From Streptomyces sp. Q6 (lineage in GTDB: Bacteria > Actinomycetota > Actinomycetes > Streptomycetales > Streptomycetaceae): DNA of 64,000 nucleotides. Below, one piece after another: positions 62,580-64,000 of the stretch (positions are counted from its first letter, which is position 1; each line of letters begins with the position of its first letter). Under the pieces are notes generated by a model. It saw nothing but the letters and a program-made list of their open reading frames with translations. It was not told the DNA's origin and searched no databases. The translations under genes and the position numbers were made by a program. The stretch covers positions 7,378,001 through 7,442,000 of the forward strand of contig NZ_CP146022.1 in NCBI RefSeq assembly GCF_036967205.1, in the 5' to 3' direction.

Positions 62580-64000
62580 ATGACAGCGACGACCGACGGA
62601 AGCTCCGGGGCCCCGGCCCCACAGGCGACCTCGGCCACCACTGCCCCACCGACCGACACGACCCCGCAGGCGGCCGGGACGCACGGCGCCGCCGGCCGAG
62701 CCATACACCGCGCCACGGACTTCCTGCTCGCCCGGCAGGACTCCGAGGGCTGGTGGAAGGGCGACCTCGACACGAACGTGACGATGGATGCCGAGGATCT
62801 GCTGCTGCGCCAGTTCCTGGGCATCCGCGATCAGGCGACCACCGACGCCTCCGCCCTGTTCATCAGGGGGGAGCAGCGCGAGGACGGCACCTGGGCCACC
62901 TTCTACGGCGGACCGGGCGAACTCTCCACGACCATCGAGGCGTACGTCGCCCTGCGGCTGGCCGGCGACGCCCCGGACGCTCCGCACATGGCCAGGGCCT
63001 CCGCGTGGATCCGTGAACGCGGCGGCATCGCCGAGGCGCGGGTCTTCACCCGGATCTGGCTTGCCCTGTTCGGCTGGTGGAAGTGGGACGACCTTCCCGA
63101 ACTCCCGCCCGAGCTCATCTACTTCCCCAAGTGGATGCCGCTCAACATCTACGACTTCGGATGCTGGGCGCGGCAGACCATCGTGCCGCTCACCATCGTG
63201 TCCGCGAAACGACCGGTGCGGCCCGCGCCGTTCCCGCTCGACGAGCTGCACACTGACGCCAGGAACCCCAACCCCGCCAAACCCCTTGCCCCGGTGGCGA
63301 GTTGGGACGGCGCGTTCCAGCGGCTCGACAAGATCATGCACGGCTACCACCGGATGGCCCTGAAGCCGCTGCGCAAGGCCGCCATCAACTCGGCCGCGCG
63401 CTGGATCATCGAGCGGCAGGAGAACGACGGCTGCTGGGGCGGCATCCAGCCGCCCGCCGTGTACTCCGTCATCGCCCTGCACCTGCTCGGCTACGACCTC
63501 CAACACCCGGTCCTCAAGGCCGGGTTGGAGTCCCTCGACCGGTTCGCCGTGTGGCGCGAGGACGGGGCCCGGATGATCGAGGCCTGTCAGTCCCCCGTGT
63601 GGGACACCTGCCTGGCGATCATCGCGCTGGCCGACGCGGGGGTGCCCGGCGACCACCCCGCGCTGGTGAAGGCCGCCGACTGGATGATCACCGAGCAGAT
63701 CGACCGGCCCGGCGACTGGTCGGTGCGCAAGCCCCGCCTGGAGCCCGGCGGTTGGGCGTTCGAGTTCCACAACGACAACTACCCCGACATCGACGACACC
63801 GCCGAGGTCGTGCTCGCGCTGCGCCGTGTGCGGCACCCCGACACGGCACGCCTGGAGAGGGCCATCGACCGGGGCGTGCGCTGGAACCTCGGTATGCAGT
63901 CGAAGAACGGCGCGTGGGCCGCCTTCGACGTCGACAACACCAGCCCGTTCCCCAACCGGCTGCCGTTCTGTGACTTCGGCGAGGTCATCGACCCACCGTC
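62580..64000 (+). CDS. shc: Squalene-hopene cyclase, 3' end cut by window
   Basis: 473 codons of the enzyme are present. QW repeats are seen, for example DSEGWWKGDLDTN, REDGTWATFYGG, QENDGCWGGIQPP and KNGAWAAFDVDN. The DxDDTA catalytic motif, which protonates squalene, is DIDDTAEVVLALRRV near residue 403. The N-terminal 40 residues are Thr/Pro-rich and not conserved. The enzyme cyclises squalene to hopene and diplopterol at the membrane. ATG 62580 has GGGATA upstream. The C-terminal part lies outside the window. Confidence 0.95.
   Translation, partial: MTATTDGSSGAPAPQATSATTAPPTDTTPQAAGTHGAAGRAIHRATDFLLARQDSEGWWKGDLDTNVTMDAEDLLLRQFLGIRDQATTDASALFIRGEQREDGTWATFYGGPGELSTTIEAYVALRLAGDAPDAPHMARASAWIRERGGIAEARVFTRIWLALFGWWKWDDLPELPPELIYFPKWMPLNIYDFGCWARQTIVPLTIVSAKRPVRPAPFPLDELHTDARNPNPAKPLAPVASWDGAFQRLDKIMHGYHRMALKPLRKAAINSAARWIIERQENDGCWGGIQPPAVYSVIALHLLGYDLQHPVLKAGLESLDRFAVWREDGARMIEACQSPVWDTCLAIIALADAGVPGDHPALVKAADWMITEQIDRPGDWSVRKPRLEPGGWAFEFHNDNYPDIDDTAEVVLALRRVRHPDTARLERAIDRGVRWNLGMQSKNGAWAAFDVDNTSPFPNRLPFCDFGEVIDPP

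Noticed and set aside
1-64000. CRISPR arrays, tRNA/rRNA genes, prophage or insertion-sequence transposases
   Set aside because: No regularly spaced repeats, cloverleaf with conserved T-loop, phage structural genes or DDE transposase were found by eye.
57843-64000. Carotenoid (phytoene) synthesis instead of hopanoid synthesis
   Set aside because: HpnC/HpnD resemble phytoene synthase and HpnE resembles phytoene desaturases, but the DxDDTA squalene-hopene cyclase in the same operon decides in favour of hopanoids.

Overview
The window is high-GC actinobacterial chromosome, almost certainly Streptomyces. The evidence is very strong G/C bias at third codon positions, many GTG and TTG starts, an SsgA-like sporulation protein, an SCO6745-type protein, an LPFR-motif microprotein, Streptomyces-type intergenic repeats and a complete hopanoid operon start. 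From memory, gene order resembles the Streptomyces coelicolor interval running from ssgD (SCO6722) to the hopanoid genes (SCO6759-SCO6764). That is a recollection, not a search result.

Layout. 1-10.4 kb: a truncated (alpha/alpha)6 glycosidase-like gene, a frameshifted HEAT-like solenoid gene, an acyl-ACP desaturase with a palindromic operator, dimethylarginine dimethylaminohydrolase, an ABC-F ATPase and a frameshifted amino-acid-binding-type protein. 10.4-16.4 kb: an SsgA-like protein, a secreted Asp-box propeller, YciI, GNAT, endonuclease V, a saccharopine-dehydrogenase-like reductase, an MmcQ/YjbR protein and an LppX-like lipoprotein. 16.5-23.4 kb: a beta-oxidation island (alpha-methylacyl-CoA racemase, acyl-CoA dehydrogenase, thiolase, FadB-type fusion) with a convergent MerR regulator. 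23.6-34.5 kb: an amino acid permease, macro domain, MpaB-type oxygenase, three exported peptidases (M1, S15, M14), a BCCT transporter and a HAD phosphatase. 34.5-49 kb: a SIMPL-domain protein, D-amino-acid oxidase, second ABC-F, Tex, LPFR microprotein, SCO6745-like protein, GlxA regulator with a DJ-1 partner, a MITE-like palindrome, enoyl-CoA hydratase, HdeD, an anti-sigma-type kinase, idi, GNAT and a CDF transporter.

49-57.4 kb is the most distinctive block. It has two CDP-alcohol phosphatidyltransferases, a LicC-like nucleotidyltransferase, an sn-glycerol-1-phosphate-dehydrogenase-like enzyme, a GT2 glycosyltransferase and a Wzm/Wzt-type exporter. It is read mostly as overlapping genes, ends at a strong terminator, and lies divergent to galE. 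It looks like a pathway that makes, CDP-activates, transfers, glycosylates and exports a polyol-phosphate product. The product is unknown.

57.8-64 kb is the hopanoid operon: hpnC, hpnD, a 56-residue microprotein gene, hpnE, a polyprenyl synthase gene and a truncated squalene-hopene cyclase gene. Squalene is made by the HpnCDE route and cyclised by Shc. The idi gene 10 kb upstream supplies the same isoprenoid pool.

Four single-base frame breaks (two in the HEAT-like gene, one in the binding-protein gene, one in galE) are each repaired by adding one G to a coding-strand G-run. This pattern suggests homopolymer undercalling rather than true gene decay. No tRNA, rRNA, CRISPR array, insertion-sequence transposase or prophage was seen.
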